From: Zopfochytrium polystomum
Taxonomy: Eukaryota > Chytridiomycota > Chytridiomycetes > Chytridiales > Chytridiaceae
Length of the DNA: 64,000 bases
NCBI GenBank assembly: GCA_025765615.1
Contig: JAIVFJ010000023.1
Location: 124,001 to 188,000 of the forward strand
Direction of reading: 5' to 3'
Position 1 is the stretch's first letter; each line of letters opens with the position of its first letter. The position numbers were made by a program, and so were the translations under genes. This document shows, in pieces, positions 60,082 to 64,000 of the stretch. The notes below the pieces were generated by a model. That model made no database searches, was not told where the DNA came from, and saw nothing but the letters and a program-made list of their open reading frames with translations.

Positions 60082-63000
60082 ATGACGCGCGCAGCACCCG
60101 CCGCTGCCACCGCCGCCGCCGCCGCCCTCGCCCTCGCCCCCGCTCATCGCCCGCCGGTCCGCGGACTGTGCAGGGCTGCCACTGCCGCCGCGCGCCTCGC
60201 GCCCCGCCGCGGCTGCGCGGCATCATCGGCCCTCGGCGCCGCCCGAGCCTACAGCACCACCCAGCCGCCGGCCGCCGACGCCGCCGCCGCACCCGCGCCG
60301 TCTCCGCCCAACTGGAAAGTCCCGCTCGACCCAGAGTGGGCCGCCAATGTGAAGAAGGAGCTCAAGGGCAAGGACCCATCCGTTTTGACATGGCACACCG
60401 CCGAGGTGGGGTTCGCCTCCTTTGCTTCAGCGTGGATGTTGACCCCCTTCTCGCGACACATTCTCTTTTTGTTGCTGCCCCCAATTCTCGCGTCCCAGGG
60501 TATCGCTGTGAAACCTGTTTACACCAAGGCCGACGTCGCCGACTTGGAGCCGGAGATTCCGGGAAAGTTTCCATTCACGCGAGGTACGCCGATACGCCTG
60601 CGCAACAACACGGATACAGAGGCTAACCACGAGCAGGACCTTACGCCTCAATGTACACGAACCGCCCTTGGACCATTCGACAGGTATAAGCAGCGTAGAC
60701 TGTGCAAAAACAAAAACTTAATTATTGTGCGGGCAGTATGCTGGCTTCAGTACGGTCGAAGAGAGTAACAGATTTTACCGGAAAAACTTGGCGGCTGGGC
60801 AGCAAGGTCTCAGTGTTGCCTTCGATTTGGCTACCCATCGAGGGTGCGTTGGTTTTCGGTTGAATCTTTCCATGACCAGTTTGCTTTTAGATATGACAGC
60901 GATCACCCGCGTGTTACTGGTGATGTTGGTATGGCCGGCGTCGCGATAGACTCCGTGGAGGACATGAAGGCAAGTTTCGAAGATAATGGATTGTTGTAAC
61001 ACAATTGCAGATGTTGTTCGACGGCATTCCTTTGAAAAAAATGTCGGTTTCGATGACGATGAACGGTGCTGTCCTTCCAATTCTCGCCATGTACATTGTA
61101 GCGGGAGAGGAACAGGTCTGGCGGGACTGCCGGCTACTTCATGTTCTAATTGGTTTCCAGGGGGCCCTTCAAAGTGAACTTGCGGGCACAGTCCAAAATG
61201 ATATCTTGAAGGAATTTATGGTCAGAAATACGTTTATTTACCCCCCGGAACCCTCGATGAAGCTCATTGGTGATATCTTTGAGTACACGGCGAAGGTACG
61301 AAAGATTGTTGTATTCACGAAGTGTAAACGCGCCTCCAGAACATGCCCAAGTACAACTCCATCTCGATTTCAGGGTACCACATCCAGGAGGCTGGCGCTG
61401 ACAATGCACTTGAACTTGCTTTCACAATCTCTGACGGTTTGGAATACATCCGAACGGGTATTAAGGCGGGGATGACGGTGGACGAATTCGCCCCTCGATT
61501 GTCGTTCTTCTTCGCCATTGGAATGAACTTCTACATGGAAATCGCAAAACTTCGAGCTGCTCGTAGATTGTGGGCCCATTTGGTCAAGGAAAAGTTCCAG
61601 CCGAAATCTCAGAAATCCCTGCTGCTGCGTACGCATTGCCAAACTTCAGGATGGTCATTGACAGAACAGGTCAGAACAGAACGTGTATGTACCAGTATAT
61701 ATGGCCACTTATCTTGCAAACATCACCTGAAGGACGCATACAACAATGTAATTCGAACAACCATCGAAGCAATGGCTGCAACTCTTGGTGGCACTCAGTC
61801 GCTGCACACGAACGCGTTGGATGAAGCCATTGGACTACCCACGGAATTCAGTGCTCGCATCGCGCGTAACACCCAGATTATCCTGCAGGAGGAAGCCTAC
61901 ATTCCTCGAGTAAGGCAAACAACTTTATAATGTGCTCTAACTAGTATTAAGGTTGCTGACCCGTGGGGTGGAAGCTATATGATGGAGTCCTTGACCAATG
62001 ACCTTTATGACACTGCCCTCAAAATTATTGAGGACGTGGAGACTATGGGCGGTATGGCGAAAGCTGTTGCTAGCGGCATGCCAAAATTGAGGATTGAAGA
62101 GTCGGCAGCAAAGCGCCAAGCGAGAATAGACTCTGGGAGAGGTAATTCTGTCCAGGTGTACTTTTGTTCTCATGTCGTTTGCAGAGGTTATTGTTGGTGT
62201 GAACAAGTACATTGTGAAGGATGAGGAAAAGGTGGACGTCCTCGCCATTGACAACACAGCCGTTCGAAACTCACAGGCAAGAATATCTAATTCATAAAAT
62301 GCTGGTGCTAACCATCTTTCCTCCTTTAGGTGGCGAAAATTAAAGCGCTGAAAGAAAACCGAGACCCTGTTAAGGTCAGTGAGTGCGAGTGCGGACGACG
62401 CCTTTGATCATGTTCTACTTAGGCGGAAGCATGTCTCGAGGCGCTCCGGGAGTGCGCGAAGTCGAACAAGGGCAATCTGCTAGCGCTGTCTATCGACGTA
62501 AGTTTTGTCAGCCCATTCCTAATTTTGACCTACAACTTCAGGCCGCTCGGGCTCGATGCACTGTCGGCGAGATTTCCTTTGCGTTGGAGAGTGTTTGGGG
62601 CCGTCACAACCCCACCATTCGCGTCATCAGTGGTGCCTACAAGTCAGAGTACGGGGAGCGTGATGAAATCACCGCAACCTTGGAGAAAGTCGAGGTTAGT
62701 TTTCGTGTGTTAGTCGCACCTCCGTTGACGTTAAGTATAGGAATTCGCCAAAAAGGCCGGTCGACGGCCTCGTATTCTGGTCGCAAAGATGGGCCAGGAT
62801 GGACATGACCGCGGGGCCAAGGTCATCGCGTCTGGTTTTGCCGATCTCGGTTTTGATGTTGATATTGGTCCTCTATTCCAAACACCTGCGGAAGTTGCGA
62901 GGCAAGCCGTGGATGCGGATGTTCACGTCGTGGGAGTGTCATCGCAAGCTGCTGGACACAAGACTTTGGTTCCCCAACTTGTGGAGGAGTTGAAAAAGTT

Positions 63001-63154
63001 GGGAGCCGGCGACAAAGTCCTTGTGGTTGGCGGCGTCATCCCGCAGCAAGATTACCAATTCCTATTTGATGCTGGTGTTGCTTGCGTGTTTGGGCCAGGA
63101 ACGAGGATCCCCTTGGCCGCTCAGGAAGTTATCTCGAAGATTCCAATCTCATGA
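60082..63154 (+). CDS. mut: Methylmalonyl-CoA mutase, mitochondrial (B12-dependent)
   Basis: Isomerises (R)-methylmalonyl-CoA to succinyl-CoA with adenosylcobalamin. ATG at 60082 begins an Ala/Arg-rich presequence ([20 protein letters not shown], later [12 protein letters not shown] and ARAYSTT). The catalytic barrel is complete after intron removal: [149 protein letters not shown] and [17 protein letters not shown]. The C-terminal cobalamin domain has [20 protein letters not shown] (DxHxxG) and [18 protein letters not shown], ending VISKIPIS. It is a single-chain enzyme of the animal/bacterial alpha type, with about a dozen short introns, so it is a resident nuclear gene and not recent bacterial contamination. 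Confidence 0.96.
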
Positions 63155-63185
63155 TCTTGATTGTACTTTCGGTTTTGTTTCGTTA

Positions 63186-63191
63186 AATAAA
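63186..63191 (+). terminator. Poly(A) signal of the mutase gene
   Basis: AATAAA 31 nt after the stop codon of the methylmalonyl-CoA mutase gene. Confidence 0.5.
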
Positions 63192-63318
63192 TCCCATTTT
63201 CCTTTCTCGTTGCATGATCATATCGCCTCAAGTGATCCGACCTGCGGCAACATGATGCGTTGGGCAGTGATAAATAGTCAAAAATTACTTGTGAATTCCA
63301 CTTGACAAACTTGGAGAC

Positions 63319-64000
63319 ATGCTCGCATTCGCTCTGGTAGCTTTCGTGGGAAGCCTTTCGGTCCATGCAGATGCGTCGACTCCATGCACCATGGCACAGA
63401 AGGTACGTTGAGGCCATGAGATCCGTCACTGAAGAACCTTGGTGCAGGTGAACGCGTATAGGGCCGCCTTCGGTCTTCCACCGTTCTATCTGGATGGCCG
63501 CCTCAATGCTGTTGCACAGGCGCATTCTGACGAGTAAGCGTCGTTTCACCGAGAAATTTGCGGGAAACGAAAGGGGATGCTTTTCTGATCACAGCCCAGT
63601 ATGGCGAAGAACTGCGGTATGCAGCATGAATCCTGCAATGGCCAAAGCTGGGGTGAGAGACCGAAGCCGCAATTGAAAATTAATTGGCTTTCGCTTTGAA
63701 AGGAAGCCGTGTTGCCGCCTACTTTCCCAGCTGGACCGTGCTCTCCGAAAGTAAGTCTCTACGGAGCTGGCGGAGTTTTTGCAGGTCGCTAACGAATTCC
63801 CTCGAAGACGTCGGAAGCGACACGCTGGTGGAAGACCTCATTCTAGGGGTGAGATAGAGGTATAATTGAACAAACATTGACATCATTGTTTTCCCATGGC
63901 CCTCCCAGGCCTTCCAGCGGTCAGCGGCGCACAACGCGAATCTACTTGGAGCGCAGACCACGTCCGTCGGCTATGGTTTCAGCAACGGATTCTGGACGCA
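63319..64000 (+). CDS. Secreted CAP (SCP-like) protein, 5' part
   Basis: ATG at 63319 opens a signal peptide (MLAFALVAFVGSLSVHAD). Exons 63319-63402, 63448-63533, 63600-63652, about 63703-63749, about 63811-63849 and 63910 onwards join in phase. They read VNAYRAAFGLPPFYLDGRLN, AVAQAHSD, MAKNCGMQHESCNGQSW, VAAYFPSWTVLSENVGSDTL and FQRSAAHNANLLGAQTTSVG. The pattern of a helix with a conserved His, a second His after Met-Gln, SENV-like Glu, and HNANLLG...VGYGF is that of the SCP/CAP sandwich domain, so two His and one Glu of the usual pocket are visible. CAP proteins are secreted and often bind sterols or lipids. The gene runs off the window at 64000. Confidence 0.8.

Noticed and set aside
60082..63154. 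Bacterial contamination or very recent transfer of the mutase
   Set aside because: Multiple short GT-AG introns and a mitochondrial presequence show a resident nuclear gene.

Overview
The window is nuclear DNA of a fungus, probably an early-diverging (chytrid-like) lineage. Genes are dense, lie on both strands and are split by many short GT-AG introns (about 37-130 nt, often with a CTAAC/CTAAT-like branch site). The fungal signature is an ATP sulfurylase with a degenerate APS-kinase-like C-terminal domain, a Bck1-type MAPKKK and a Dma-type FHA-RING ligase. A complete B12-dependent methylmalonyl-CoA mutase, which is absent from yeasts and most Dikarya, points to an early branch. The lineage is an inference; no rRNA or tRNA was found to anchor it.

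Layout. 0-14 kb, plus strand: 3' end of dihydroxy-acid dehydratase (ILV3), a VASt-domain membrane protein (sterol-transfer family), a NOL1/NOP2/Sun RNA methyltransferase, a DHX57-like DEAH helicase and a Bck1-like MAPKKK. 14-31.4 kb, minus strand: a DENND11/LCHN (Anr2) protein with a polyQ N-terminus, a single-pass membrane protein with a C-terminal SH3 domain (Fus1-like layout), ATP sulfurylase (MET3), a Dma-like FHA-RING E3 ligase, a CDGSH iron-sulfur protein and a small unknown protein. 31.4-35 kb is gene-poor: a decayed hAT transposase, a minisatellite that spells a dense heat-shock-element array, and seven copies of a double-hairpin repeat. 35-39.3 kb, minus strand: a PH-domain protein and poorly resolved exons. 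40.5-41.7 kb, plus: a secreted Reeler-domain protein. 42.8-45 kb, minus: glucose-6-phosphate dehydrogenase. 46-51.7 kb, plus: a CWF19L2-like splicing factor and an App1-like phosphatidate phosphatase. 52-58 kb, minus: a Pro/Gln-rich protein, an unrecognised multi-exon gene and a mitochondrial PPR protein. 58-64 kb, plus: Rcm1/NSUN5 rRNA methyltransferase, methylmalonyl-CoA mutase and the 5' part of a secreted CAP protein.

The genes do not form a pathway cluster. Themes that recur are mitochondrial metabolism (ILV3, MCM, CDGSH, PPR), RNA modification and splicing (two RCMT proteins, a DHX helicase, CWF19L2) and signalling or surface sensing (MAPKKK, TM-SH3, DENN, PH). Dinucleotide microsatellites sit in introns and 5' flanks, while trinucleotide repeats lie inside coding exons as homopolymeric amino-acid runs.
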